A stretch of DNA of 44,699 nucleotides from Clostridium sp. N3C (GTDB lineage Bacteria; Bacillota; Clostridia; Clostridiales; Clostridiaceae), in NCBI RefSeq assembly GCF_900095445.1, contig NZ_FMJL01000024.1, positions 1-44,699 of the forward strand, given 5' to 3'. The notes below the pieces were generated by a model, which was not told the DNA's origin, did no database searches, and saw only the letters and a list, made by a program, of their open reading frames with translations. A program made the position numbers and the translations under genes. Within the stretch, counting starts at the first letter, position 1. The number at the start of each line of letters is the position of its first letter. Positions 35,437 through 44,580 of the stretch are shown here, piece by piece.

Positions 35437-36480
35437 TTATTCTGAAATTTTTTCTTTAAAAGTGTTATAGTCTTTAACGATGCTGTTATATTTGTCTTGA
35501 AGGCTTAAAAATTTATTATCTGAATCAGAATAAATTTTCTTTAATTGCTCCTCTGAAATTGTTTTATTATTTTCTGTAGATGAAATCAAGTTCATTTCTT
35601 CATTTATAGCGGTTATAAAGCTTTGTATAAAGGAATTATAATAATTGCTAAGTCTGATATAATCATCCCTTAAAGCTATAGCGCTTTGAGGAACAGAACT
35701 TAAGTTGAGAATTTCCTTTTGTAGATCATTATTAATATTATTATATTTATTTGCTAATTCTATAACTTTATCGTAGTCACCAGTGCTATTACGAACTTCA
35801 CTTAATTCAAGGGAGAAGTTAGTATTAATAGGTACAAACCTTTCTATTATGGAATCTAAGAAATTTGCAAAAGCAGTATCTTCTTGTAATTTAGCTAATG
35901 CTTCTTCCTGAGTGTTAATTAGCTCATTGCTGTAAATAGTAAAGGCTTTTATAAAGTTCTTAGCTTCATTTTCTACAGAGGGGGATAGGGAATTCACAGA
36001 AAACTCACTGTAGTAGTTTTCACAGTCATCTCTATATTTTTCAAAGTTAGCAAAGTATTCTTTTAAATCATTGCTGTTAGGAGAATTAATGATGTTTAAA
36101 ATTTGCATATACATTATCCTATTACTCTTTAAGCCTTCAATTAGGCTTGTATGTTGAAGCTTAAATTTATCCCCCGGAATTTCCGCTTCGGCTTTATTTC
36201 TAATAATATCTAGCTCCTTCATCATAGATGGAAGTTTTTCTTTTGCTAATTCTAAATTAATATCATTATTATCTAACAATTGGTTGGAACTTTTATTTAT
36301 AGAGTTAATTTGAGAGATTAAACTACTCATGTTCTTTTCATATTTATTTAAACTTTTATCAATGAAAATAAAATATGTAGCAAAAAATACAGTAGCTAGT
36401 ATTAATGCTGAAGAAATGGTTATAATAATAGTTAGCATTGTTTTATTTATCTTTTTCTTTTTTGGTTTCAAGATATACAC
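35437..36480 (-). CDS. Membrane-anchored coiled-coil protein of unknown function
   Basis: The product has 347 residues. A basic N-terminus (KPKKKKINK) precedes one membrane segment (about 15-38). The rest, about 305 residues, is predicted external, helical and rich in Asn, Glu, Lys and Ser (YEKNMSSLISQINSINKSSN, for example). I do not recognise the family. It lies upstream of the riboswitch-controlled hydrolase on the same strand and divergent from cdaA, so an envelope role is a reasonable guess. Confidence 0.8.
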   Translation of the reverse strand: MYILKPKKKKINKTMLTIIITISSALILATVFFATYFIFIDKSLNKYEKNMSSLISQINSINKSSNQLLDNNDINLELAKEKLPSMMKELDIIRNKAEAEIPGDKFKLQHTSLIEGLKSNRIMYMQILNIINSPNSNDLKEYFANFEKYRDDCENYYSEFSVNSLSPSVENEAKNFIKAFTIYSNELINTQEEALAKLQEDTAFANFLDSIIERFVPINTNFSLELSEVRNSTGDYDKVIELANKYNNINNDLQKEILNLSSVPQSAIALRDDYIRLSNYYNSFIQSFITAINEEMNLISSTENNKTISEEQLKKIYSDSDNKFLSLQDKYNSIVKDYNTFKEKISE

Positions 36481-36729
36481 GTTCCTTTCTAATATTTATA
36501 TCTAGGGTTTAATTTCTGCTATAAATTAGTGTGAATTAATACAATATATTCTATCATAGATTTTTAAATTACTCACCGTAAATTACTGTAAATTATACTT
36601 GCTTATCTCTAGAATAGGACAGGCGTGTAAAAAATAATAAAATATGTAGAGGTAATTAAATTCCTGGTACATTGAAGTTGAATAATAGTGTATAATTGAT
36701 AATGAGATTAGAATTCGGGGTGACAAGGT

Positions 36730-37593
36730 TTGGAATTTTTGAAGATGCTACTATATACCGTAAAAAGTATAGATTTATTTGCTATATTAGATATCGTAGT
36801 TATATCTTATATATTTTATAAGGGATATACTCTTTTAAATGAAACAAGAGCTATGCAGCTTATAAAAGGTATAATTTTTATTATTATATTAATTCCTATA
36901 AGCGATTTGTTGAATCTTACAATGCTGAATCTAATTTTAAATGAAACATTAACCATTGGAGTGCTATCTATTGTTATTATATTCCAACCTGAAATAAGAA
37001 GGGCTTTAGAGCATTTAGGAAGGACGGCTTTTACAGAGAGGCATCTTTTATTAGAAGATGATAAAGTTATGGACAAGGTGGTTACGGAGTTAGTTAATGC
37101 GGTAGATAATTTGTCAAAATCAAAGACTGGAGCCCTAATTGCTATAGAGCAAAAAACTGGCTTAAATGATGTAATTGCATCAGGTACCGAAATAGATGCT
37201 ATTATATCCGCAGCTTTGCTAGAAAATATATTTGTAGTCAACACCCCACTCCATGATGGAGCGACTATTATACGTAATGATAGAATTTTGGCAGCGGGCT
37301 GTGTATTGCCGTTGACATCTAATACAGATATAAATAAGAAGCTTGGAACTAGACATAGAGCGGCCTTAGGCCTTACAGAGATATCCGATGCCTTAGTGGT
37401 AATAGTTTCTGAAGAAACAGGAACCATATCTCTTTCTGTTAATGGAAAGCTTACTCGAAACTATGATAAGGATAGGCTAAAGGATATACTCATAAGAATT
37501 ATGAAAAGGAGACAAACAAATAGAAAAAGAACCATAAGAGAGAAGGTGAAGCTGTGGATAACAAAAAGGACAACCAAATTATTATCAAAGTGA
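36730..37593 (+). CDS. cdaA: Diadenylate cyclase CdaA
   Basis: The product has 287 residues. Three membrane segments occupy the first about 90 residues. The DAC domain (about 100-265) carries the catalytic DGA (176-178, in PLHDGATII) and RHR (208-210, in GTRHRAALG) motifs. CdaA makes c-di-AMP from two ATP and is tied to cell-wall and osmotic control. TTG 36730 lies six bases after GGGGTGA; ATG 36745 is a weaker alternative. It overlaps the YbbR gene by 40 bases. The c-di-AMP riboswitch lies about 1.3 kb away on the other strand. Confidence 0.96.
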   Translation: MEFLKMLLYTVKSIDLFAILDIVVISYIFYKGYTLLNETRAMQLIKGIIFIIILIPISDLLNLTMLNLILNETLTIGVLSIVIIFQPEIRRALEHLGRTAFTERHLLLEDDKVMDKVVTELVNAVDNLSKSKTGALIAIEQKTGLNDVIASGTEIDAIISAALLENIFVVNTPLHDGATIIRNDRILAAGCVLPLTSNTDINKKLGTRHRAALGLTEISDALVVIVSEETGTISLSVNGKLTRNYDKDRLKDILIRIMKRRQTNRKRTIREKVKLWITKRTTKLLSK

Positions 37594-38855
37594 TTTGTGT
37601 TATAGCTTCCTTTATCTTTTGGCTTTATGTAGCAAATACCAAGAATCCAATAAGAGATAAGAGAATAACCCTTAAAGTAGTTATGGAGAATACAGATGTA
37701 ATAGAAAAGTCTAAATTGGCTATACTACCGAATGAGGATTTTAAAATTTCTGTAAGAGTACAAGGTCCCATGCTGGAGTTAAGCTATTTAAATGAAGATG
37801 ATATAATCTTAAAAGCGGATTTTGCACAAGTTAATCTTACAGAAGGAGTTAATAGGATTCCAGTATATGTTTCACGAATTCCTAAAAATATAGATGTAGT
37901 AGATAAGGATAATCTTAGTATAGATGTGAATTTGGATCGTTTGATAGAAAAAAGTGTTGCTGTAAGAGATAATATTTCAGTAACAGCCAAGTCTGGTTAT
38001 ACAGCTTCAAAACCTATTATAACCCCTCAAAAGGTAATGGTAAAAGGACCGGAGCAATATGTGCAAAATGTTTCATATGTGGAGGTAGCTACAAATCTTG
38101 AAAATATAAGCAAGGATGAAGAACTTAATTTACCACTACAGCCTTATGATGAAGCAGGAAGAGAGGTTAAATATGTAACGGTTGAGCCTAAGACGGTAAA
38201 TGTGGTAGTACCAGTGAAAAAAACGAAAAAAGTAGCTGTAAAGGTCGAAACTACAGGTACTATAGCTAATGGGGGGATTTTAAAAAGTATTGAGGCAGAT
38301 CCTAGTACTATAGAAATAGCTGGAGATGAAAAGGTACTTGAAACTATCAATGAAATTAAAACAGAAGCAATAGATTTATCAGATATAAGTGAAGATAAAA
38401 GCGTGGAAGCTAAGTTAGTATTGGATAAAGTTACTACTATATCTGGTAGCGACACAGTTGCAGTAAAAATAGCGGTAGAAAAGATTGAGCAAAAAAACGT
38501 GTCTCTATCTATTAATTTTACTAATTTAGCAGGAGGGTTGAAGTTTATATCGGATTATGAAAAAGTTTCCTTTGTAATATCAGGTGCTGAGACTGCTATA
38601 AATAAATTTAAAGCAGAGGATATTACCTGTACTGTAGATTTAAAAGATCTTTTAGAAGGTACATATCCTTCTTTACAGGTAAAGGTAATAGCACCTAAGG
38701 GAATTACAATTGAATCCTATTCACCCAAAACTGTTAAAGTTACAATAGAAAAGACTCAAAGGGATACGTCAATGGAATCAACTGATTCAAATAATAGAAC
38801 AATGGATGAAGGTAATGAGAGAAATATGGGTAATGGAATTCAAGCAAGTCAATAA
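37554..38855 (+). CDS. cdaR: YbbR-domain protein (CdaR), regulator of CdaA
   Basis: The product has 433 residues. One N-terminal membrane segment (about 9-27) precedes a large external part made of about four YbbR repeats; repeat marks include PQKVMVKGPEQYVQNVSYVE and ADPSTIEIAGDEKVLETINE. CdaR binds and modulates CdaA in Firmicutes. GTG 37554 follows GAAGGTGAAGC and overlaps the cdaA end, so translation is probably coupled. The tail after about 405 is polar and probably unstructured. Confidence 0.92.
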   Translation: MDNKKDNQIIIKVICVIASFIFWLYVANTKNPIRDKRITLKVVMENTDVIEKSKLAILPNEDFKISVRVQGPMLELSYLNEDDIILKADFAQVNLTEGVNRIPVYVSRIPKNIDVVDKDNLSIDVNLDRLIEKSVAVRDNISVTAKSGYTASKPIITPQKVMVKGPEQYVQNVSYVEVATNLENISKDEELNLPLQPYDEAGREVKYVTVEPKTVNVVVPVKKTKKVAVKVETTGTIANGGILKSIEADPSTIEIAGDEKVLETINEIKTEAIDLSDISEDKSVEAKLVLDKVTTISGSDTVAVKIAVEKIEQKNVSLSINFTNLAGGLKFISDYEKVSFVISGAETAINKFKAEDITCTVDLKDLLEGTYPSLQVKVIAPKGITIESYSPKTVKVTIEKTQRDTSMESTDSNNRTMDEGNERNMGNGIQASQ

Positions 38856-38901
38856 ACAGCTAATTAAAAATTTGCATATATAAAATAGCATGGAGGAACA
38901 T

Positions 38902-40503
38902 ATGACAATAAGAATAAACAATCTTTCACTAGCTTTAGAAGAGGATATAAGTTTGCTAATAGATAAAGCAGCAAAGAAATTAAAAATTTCTAAGAAGGAA
39001 ATAAAGAACTTTAAGATTCTTAGGGAATCAATTGATGCTAGAAAAAAAGACAATATTAAATTTAACTATTCCGTAGAATTAAGCTGTAATATGGAAGAGA
39101 AGTTAGTTAATAGATGTAAAAGTAACGATATAATACTACAAGTGGAAGAGCCTAATGAACCTTTAACAATGGGCAGCAAAAAGTTATTACATAGGCCAGT
39201 AATAGTAGGAATGGGACCTGCAGGTATTTTTGCAGGTCTACTTTTAGCAAGAAAAGGATATAAACCTGTGATTTTTGAACGAGGAGAAGATGTAGATTCT
39301 AGAACTAAAACTGTAGAACACTTTTGGAAAAGTGGAGAGCTTAATACAGAAAGTAATGTACAGTTTGGTGAAGGAGGAGCTGGAACCTTTTCTGATGGTA
39401 AGCTGACAACTAGAATAAAAGATAAGAGATGTGATTTTGTATTACAGGAGTTTGTTAAGGCTGGAGCACCAGAGGATATAGCCTACAGTGGAAAGCCCCA
39501 TGTAGGAACAGATATATTAAAAACAGTGGTAAAGAATATTAGAGAGGAGATTAGGGCTCTAGGGGGAGAGGTACATTTTAATAGCAAATTAGAGGATATT
39601 ATTTTGCAGGATAATAAGATAAAGGCTATTAAAGTAAATGGCAATGAAGTTCCTTGTGAGGTTCTCATTTTAGCTATAGGTCACAGTTCTAGAGATACTT
39701 ATGAAATGCTTTATAATAAGGGGATATTTTTGTCACCTAAACCTTTCTCTATAGGAGTTAGAATTGAACATCCTCAGGATTTTATCGATGAAGCACAGTA
39801 TGGCAAGTATGCTAAACATCCTAAATTAAGAGCCGCAGATTATAGGGTGGCGTACACCGATAAAGGATTAAATAGGTCTGTTTATAGTTTTTGCATGTGT
39901 CCTGGAGGAGAAGTGGTAGCTGCAGCCTCTGAGATTAACAGGCTAGTAACTAACGGCATGAGTTACAGGAAAAGGGACAAGGAAAATGCTAATTCTGCCT
40001 TGGTAGTATCTGTAGCTCCACAGGATTTTGAAGGAAATTCTCCTTTAAGGGGAATGGAGTTTCAAAGATATTATGAAACCTTAGCCTTTAAGGTTGGTGG
40101 TGGTAATTATGAGGCACCTATACAATTAGTTGGAGACTTTATAAAGGGGGAGGACAGTAAGAAGTTAGGTAGAGTAACTCCTTCCTATAGACCGGGATGG
40201 AATTTTGCTAAGTTAGATAAATGCTTGCCTAAATATGTGGTAGATATGTTAAAGGTAGGTTTAGATCAATTTGATAAAAAAATTAAAGGCTTTGCCATGG
40301 AAGATGCAGTGCTTACTGGTATAGAAACTAGAACTTCGGCACCGGTGAGAATTGACAGGAATGAAAAAGGAGAAAGTATTTCTACCAGGGGCCTATATCC
40401 TACTGGAGAAGGTGCAGGATATGCCGGTGGAATTATATCCGCTGCAGTGGATGGCCTTAGAATAGCAGAAGAAATTATAAAAAATTATAATAACTTGGTC
40501 TGA
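38902..40503 (+). CDS. NAD(P)/FAD-dependent oxidoreductase (COG2509-like)
   Basis: The product has 533 residues from ATG 38902, which follows TGGAGGAACAT; ATG 38890 has no site. The first about 90 residues form a small alpha/beta domain typical of this family. The FAD-binding Rossmann motif is VGMGPAGIFAGLLLARKGY, followed by FGEGGAGTFSDGKLTTR. The C-terminal GLYPTGEGAGYAGGIISAA is also conserved. The substrate is unknown. The gene commonly lies near cdaA or ptb in clostridia; here it sits between cdaR and ptb. Confidence 0.88.
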   Translation: MTIRINNLSLALEEDISLLIDKAAKKLKISKKEIKNFKILRESIDARKKDNIKFNYSVELSCNMEEKLVNRCKSNDIILQVEEPNEPLTMGSKKLLHRPVIVGMGPAGIFAGLLLARKGYKPVIFERGEDVDSRTKTVEHFWKSGELNTESNVQFGEGGAGTFSDGKLTTRIKDKRCDFVLQEFVKAGAPEDIAYSGKPHVGTDILKTVVKNIREEIRALGGEVHFNSKLEDIILQDNKIKAIKVNGNEVPCEVLILAIGHSSRDTYEMLYNKGIFLSPKPFSIGVRIEHPQDFIDEAQYGKYAKHPKLRAADYRVAYTDKGLNRSVYSFCMCPGGEVVAAASEINRLVTNGMSYRKRDKENANSALVVSVAPQDFEGNSPLRGMEFQRYYETLAFKVGGGNYEAPIQLVGDFIKGEDSKKLGRVTPSYRPGWNFAKLDKCLPKYVVDMLKVGLDQFDKKIKGFAMEDAVLTGIETRTSAPVRIDRNEKGESISTRGLYPTGEGAGYAGGIISAAVDGLRIAEEIIKNYNNLV

Positions 40504-40536
40504 TAATTCTGACAATTCCTATATTCCTTTATTTAT

Positions 40537-40554
40537 TTGTTAAAATATAATCAA
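40537..40554. promoter_or_regulatory. Rex-like operator 1 upstream of ptb
   Basis: TTGTTAAAATATAATCAA matches the Rex consensus TTGTTAAnnnnTTAACAA at 12 of 14 fixed positions. It overlaps a 10-base inverted repeat, TATAATCAAA (40546-40555) and TTTGATTATA (40558-40567). Rex is the NADH-sensing repressor of fermentation genes; binding here is inferred. Confidence 0.5.
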
Positions 40555-40634
40555 AGGTTTGATTATAAAACATCGATATTCAACTTTAATTACTAATGTA
40601 GTTGCTATATTAAATTCAATTATTTTAATATACA

Positions 40635-40652
40635 TTGTAGAAAAGTTAACAA
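40635..40652. promoter_or_regulatory. Rex-like operator 2 upstream of ptb
   Basis: TTGTAGAAAAGTTAACAA matches the Rex consensus TTGTTAAnnnnTTAACAA at 12 of 14 fixed positions, with a perfect right half. It lies 50 bases before the ptb start. Confidence 0.55.
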
Positions 40653-40702
40653 AGCTTATGGGGTTCTAGAGGGAAAATTATTTTTATTAGGAGGAATACA
40701 TA

Positions 40703-41608
40703 ATGGTAAAGAATTTTGATGATTTATTAGCCAAGGTTAAAAGTGGACGAGTTAAAAAGGTTGCAGTGGCTGTGGCTCAGGATGAACCAGTATTAGAAGC
40801 TATAAAGGCAGCTCAGGAACAAGGTATTGCAGAAGCTATATTGGTAGGTGACCAGGAGGCTATTAAAGAAATAGCAAATAAAATAGACATGGATCTATCA
40901 AAGTACGAAATTATTCATGAAACTAATGCTGCAAAGGCGGCACTTAAGGCTGTGGAATTAACTTCAAAAGGCGACGCTGATATGGTTATGAAGGGCCTTA
41001 TAGATACAGCAAGTTTTTTAAGAGCTGTATTAAATAAAGAGGTTGGGCTTAGAACTGGAAAGTTAATTTCTCACGTTTCAGTATTTGAAATAAAGGGCAT
41101 AGACAGATTGATATTCTTAACAGATGCAGCCTTTAATATGTATCCAGATTTAAAAGCTAAGGTTGATATGATAAATAATGCAGTTAAGGTTGCTCATGCA
41201 GTTGGCCTTGAACTTCCAAAGGTTGCTCCGGTATGTGCTGTTGAAGTGGTTAACCCAGATATGCCAGCTACAATAGATGCATCACTTCTTGCTAAGATGA
41301 ATGACAGAGGACAAATAAAAGGATGCATAGTTGATGGGCCTTTAGCTTTAGACAATGCTCTTTCAGAAGAGGCTGCTAAACATAAAAACGTAGGCGGACC
41401 TGTTGCTGGAAAGGCAGATATCTTACTTCTTCCAAATATTGAAGCGGCTAACATAATGTATAAGACCTTAACATATACTTCTGATTCTAGAAACGGAGGA
41501 TTGCTAGTAGGAGCAGCAGCACCAGTTATTCTAACTTCTAGAGCAGACAGTTTTGAAACTAAAACTTATTCCATAGCTTTAGCAGCTTTAGTAGCAAATA
41601 ATAAATAA
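40703..41608 (+). CDS. ptb: Phosphate butyryltransferase
   Basis: The product has 301 residues. It converts butyryl-CoA and phosphate to butyryl phosphate, the step before ATP formation by Buk. It belongs to the Pta/Ptb fold; family segments include MVMKGLIDTASFLRAVLNKE, GLRTGKLISHVSVFE and LLLPNIEAANIMYKTLTY. ATG 40703 follows TTAGGAGGAATACATA. The butyrate kinase gene follows 24 bases later. Its pairing with buk supports Ptb rather than phosphotransacetylase. Confidence 0.95.
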   Translation: MVKNFDDLLAKVKSGRVKKVAVAVAQDEPVLEAIKAAQEQGIAEAILVGDQEAIKEIANKIDMDLSKYEIIHETNAAKAALKAVELTSKGDADMVMKGLIDTASFLRAVLNKEVGLRTGKLISHVSVFEIKGIDRLIFLTDAAFNMYPDLKAKVDMINNAVKVAHAVGLELPKVAPVCAVEVVNPDMPATIDASLLAKMNDRGQIKGCIVDGPLALDNALSEEAAKHKNVGGPVAGKADILLLPNIEAANIMYKTLTYTSDSRNGGLLVGAAAPVILTSRADSFETKTYSIALAALVANNK

Positions 41609-41632
41609 TATTTAAGAAAGGGAGGCGTAAAA

Positions 41633-42703
41633 ATGGCCTATAAACTTTTAATAATTAACCCAGGATCAACTTCCACAAAAATTGGAGTATATGAAGATGA
41701 AAATCCAATTTTTGTAGAGACTATAAGACATGCAACTGAAGAAATAGAAAAATTCAACTCTGTAGTAGATCAATTTGAATTTAGAAAAGATACTATATTA
41801 CAAGTACTTAAGGAAAAGAATTTTGACATTAAGGAATTAAGTGCTGTTGTAGGAAGAGGCGGACTTCTAAAGCCTATAGAAGGTGGAACATACACAGTTA
41901 ATGATAGAATGCTAGAAGATTTAAGAGCAGAGGTTAGAGGACAACATGCTTCCAATCTTGGAGCACTTATTGCTAACGAAATAGCTAAGGATCTAAATAT
42001 ACCTGCTTATATCGTTGATCCAGTTGTAGTAGACGAATTGGATGATGTGGCTAGAATTTCAGGTATTCCTGAAATAGAAAGAACTAGTATTTTCCATGCT
42101 TTAAACCAAAAGGCTGTAGCTAAGAGATATGCTAAGGAAAATGGTAAGAAGTATGAAGATATCAATGTTATAGTAGCTCATTTAGGTGGCGGAGTTTCTG
42201 TAGGTGCTCACAGAAAGGGAAGAATTGTTGATGTAAATAACGCTTTAGATGGAGAAGGTCCTTTCTCACCAGAGAGAAGTGGTGGAGTTCCTGTAGGAGA
42301 TCTAGTAAAACTATGCTATAGCGGAAAGTATACATATGAAGAAATGAAAAAGAAGATTACTGGAAAGGGCGGTTTTGTAGCTTATCTTGGTACAAACAAT
42401 GCTCTAGAAGTAGAAAATGCAGCTTTAGCTGGTGATCCAAAGGCAAAGCTTTTATACGAGGCTATGGCTTATCAAACTGCTAAAGAAATAGGTGCTTGTG
42501 CAGCAGTACTTAGCGGACAGGTTGATGCAATCATTATAACTGGAGGTATAGCTTATGGAAAACCAATGGTTGATCCAATAAAGGAAAGAGTATCATTCAT
42601 AGCTCCAGTAGTAGTATATCCAGGAGAAGATGAACTTTTAGCCCTAGCTCAAGGTGCTATTAGAGTACTATCAGGAGAAGAAGAAGCTAAAATTTATCAA
42701 TAA
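41633..42703 (+). CDS. buk: Butyrate kinase
   Basis: The product has 356 residues. It makes ATP and butyrate from butyryl phosphate. The ASKHA-fold phosphate motif is [16 protein letters not shown] at the N-terminus; [32 protein letters not shown] and [15 protein letters not shown] are typical of butyrate kinases as opposed to acetate kinases. ATG 41633 follows AAAGGGAGGCGTAAAA. It ends the operon at a strong terminator. Confidence 0.96.
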   Translation: MAYKLLIINPGSTSTKIGVYEDENPIFVETIRHATEEIEKFNSVVDQFEFRKDTILQVLKEKNFDIKELSAVVGRGGLLKPIEGGTYTVNDRMLEDLRAEVRGQHASNLGALIANEIAKDLNIPAYIVDPVVVDELDDVARISGIPEIERTSIFHALNQKAVAKRYAKENGKKYEDINVIVAHLGGGVSVGAHRKGRIVDVNNALDGEGPFSPERSGGVPVGDLVKLCYSGKYTYEEMKKKITGKGGFVAYLGTNNALEVENAALAGDPKAKLLYEAMAYQTAKEIGACAAVLSGQVDAIIITGGIAYGKPMVDPIKERVSFIAPVVVYPGEDELLALAQGAIRVLSGEEEAKIYQ

Positions 42704-42710
42704 ATATATA

Positions 42711-42752
42711 GGACAGTCCTGATCTAATAAGGTCAGAGTGACTGTCCTTTTT
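42711..42752 (+). terminator. Terminator after buk
   Basis: GGACAGT (42711-42717) pairs with ACTGTCC (42741-42747), with an inner stem CTGATC/GGTCAG, and is followed by a T-run. Confidence 0.93.
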
Positions 42753-42757
42753 TAAAG

Positions 42758-42937
42758 CTAAATATGTGAGGAGTTATCCTGTTTATTCATTTGATTTTTA
42801 TAAGCTACATATGCACCAACACTAAGACCTACAACTGCTGCAGTTTTACTTATGCTAGGCATCATTTTTCTCTTTTTACTCTTGTTAGGCATAAGCATTG
42901 AAGCTAAAGAAGTAGCACCTATTATTTCTCGTATCAA
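42758..42937 (-). CDS. Small unknown protein (59 aa)
   Basis: This minus-strand ORF starts with TTG at 42937, six bases after AAGGAGGGGA, and encodes 59 residues. It begins MIREIIGATSLASMLMPNKS, has a basic patch KKRKMMPS and a short hydrophobic stretch TAAVVGLSVGAYVAY, then a polar tail. It resembles small membrane-associated YtxH-like proteins in layout only. The strong ribosome binding site and coding-like sequence support a real gene. It lies between convergent buk and divergent glmM. The function is unknown. Confidence 0.65.
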   Translation of the reverse strand: MIREIIGATSLASMLMPNKSKKRKMMPSISKTAAVVGLSVGAYVAYKNQMNKQDNSSHI

Positions 42938-43058
42938 TAATATCCCCTCCTTATACTTTTATAAATAGTTTGCCTAAAAATTATTACTTTATCCATGTTA
43001 GATAGACAATCTAATGGCAGCAATTACAGCCGTAATCTATAGCGCTTCTGCAAATTTG

Positions 43059-43067
43059 TGATATAAT
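43059..43067 (+). promoter_or_regulatory. Extended -10 promoter of glmM
   Basis: TGATATAAT is a full extended -10 element (TGn plus TATAAT at 43062-43067) with no good -35, 66 bases before the start codon. It gives glmM its own promoter, separate from cdaA. Confidence 0.6.
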
Positions 43068-43133
43068 GATTATGTGAAAAAATTACGGTTAATTTAAAGG
43101 CTATAACTAACATGATAAAGAGGGGTAATAAAT

Positions 43134-44483
43134 ATGAGTAGAATGTTTGGAACCGATGGTGTAAGAGGAATAGCAAACTCAGAGCTTACTGCGGAGCTAG
43201 CCTATAATTTAGGTAGAGCAGGAGCTTTTGTTTTGACAGAAGGTACCCATAAGCCAAAGATTTTAGTAGGTAAAGATACAAGAATATCCTGCGATATGCT
43301 TGAGTCTGCTTTAGTAGCTGGTATATTATCTGTAGGAGCAGAAGCAGTTTGTGTAGGAGTAGTACCAACTCCCGCCATTGCATATCTTACTAGAAAATAT
43401 AAGGCTGATGCAGGGGTAATGATATCTGCTTCCCATAATCCTGTAGAATATAATGGCATAAAATTCTTTAATGGTAATGGCTATAAACTGTCAGATGAGT
43501 TAGAGGATAGAATTCAAAGTGTTATAGAAAGTAATTTTGAAGGAGTACCTTCACCGACAGGAGCAGACCTTGGAAGAAAAATTGTAGAGGATAGTGCTCT
43601 TATAGATTATATAGACTATGCTAAATCAACTATCGATATTAATTTAAAAGGTTTGAAGATAGCTTTAGATTGTGCCAACGGAGCTGCTTATGTTGCAGCG
43701 GTAGAAACTTTTAGAAGCCTTGGAGCAGAGGTTGTAGTTATAAATAACGACCCAGATGGTATAAATATAAATAAAAAATGCGGCTCTACTCATCCAGAAG
43801 AGCTTATGGACTATGTTGTAAGAAAAAATTGTGATATAGGACTAGCTTTCGATGGTGATGCAGACCGCTGTCTTGCTGTAGATGAGAATGGCAATCTAGT
43901 ACATGGTGACTTTATGATGGCTATTGCAGCTAAATATTTAAAGCAGCAGGGAAGATTGAATGATAATGCTCTAGTAGTTACTGTTATGAGCAACCTAGGC
44001 CTAGATATTGCTATGCAAAAGGAAGGTATTAGAACTGTTAAAACTAAGGTTGGAGATAGATATGTGCTAGAAGAAATGGTAAAGTATGGCTACAAGCTTG
44101 GAGGAGAACAGTCCGGTCATATCATATTCCTTGACTATAATACTACCGGTGATGGTTTGGTAACTGGACTTCAGATGGCAGCTATTGTTAAAAAGAGTGG
44201 AAAAACTTTATCTGAGCTAGCATCTATGATGAAGGAATTACCTCAAGTATTAGTTAATGCAAGAATACCAAACCACATGAAAAATATCTATGAAACTGAC
44301 GTTGAAATAGTTGAAGAAATAAAGAGAATCGAAGAAGCTTTAAAGGGATGCGGAAGAGTATTAATAAGACCTTCCGGTACAGAACCTTTAGTTAGAGTTA
44401 TGTTAGAAGGTGAAAACCAAGAGGAAATAGATAAAATGGCCCACGATCTTGCAAAACTTATCGAGGCTAAAGCAAATAAGTAA
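43134..44483 (+). CDS. glmM: Phosphoglucosamine mutase
   Basis: The product has 449 residues. GlmM converts glucosamine-6-phosphate to glucosamine-1-phosphate for peptidoglycan precursors. The catalytic phosphoserine is Ser100 ([13 protein letters not shown]); the metal loop is [12 protein letters not shown]; the sugar loop is GGEQSGHII; the phosphate-binding loop is [15 protein letters not shown] 43134 follows AGAGGGGTAATAAAT. In many Firmicutes glmM directly follows cdaA-cdaR and its product inhibits CdaA; here four genes intervene. Confidence 0.97.
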   Translation: MSRMFGTDGVRGIANSELTAELAYNLGRAGAFVLTEGTHKPKILVGKDTRISCDMLESALVAGILSVGAEAVCVGVVPTPAIAYLTRKYKADAGVMISASHNPVEYNGIKFFNGNGYKLSDELEDRIQSVIESNFEGVPSPTGADLGRKIVEDSALIDYIDYAKSTIDINLKGLKIALDCANGAAYVAAVETFRSLGAEVVVINNDPDGININKKCGSTHPEELMDYVVRKNCDIGLAFDGDADRCLAVDENGNLVHGDFMMAIAAKYLKQQGRLNDNALVVTVMSNLGLDIAMQKEGIRTVKTKVGDRYVLEEMVKYGYKLGGEQSGHIIFLDYNTTGDGLVTGLQMAAIVKKSGKTLSELASMMKELPQVLVNARIPNHMKNIYETDVEIVEEIKRIEEALKGCGRVLIRPSGTEPLVRVMLEGENQEEIDKMAHDLAKLIEAKANK

Positions 44484-44486
44484 TTT

Positions 44487-44519
44487 TCTATACTTTATAA
44501 ATGAAGTATAGAGTCTTTT
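44487..44519 (+). terminator. Probable terminator after glmM
   Basis: TCTATACTT (44487-44495) pairs with AAGTATAGA (44504-44512), followed by GTCTTTTC. The T-run is weak. Confidence 0.6.
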
Positions 44520-44548
44520 CAATCAATATTTGAATCAATATCTTAACA

Positions 44549-44580
44549 GCAGAGGTGGCTTTTGGCCACTTTTGCTTTAT
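44549..44580 (+). terminator. Second hairpin downstream of glmM
   Basis: AGCAGAGGTGGC pairs with GCCACTTTTGCT, with several G-T pairs, around a TTTTG loop. It is T-rich and may be a second terminator. The remaining bases to 44699 hold no gene; a TTGACC at 44677-44682 may be the -35 of a promoter cut by the window edge. Confidence 0.5.

Noticed and set aside
36816..37427. 203-codon minus-strand open frame opposite cdaA
   Set aside because: It is antisense to well-conserved cdaA, has no ribosome binding site, and its composition is that of a mirrored coding strand.
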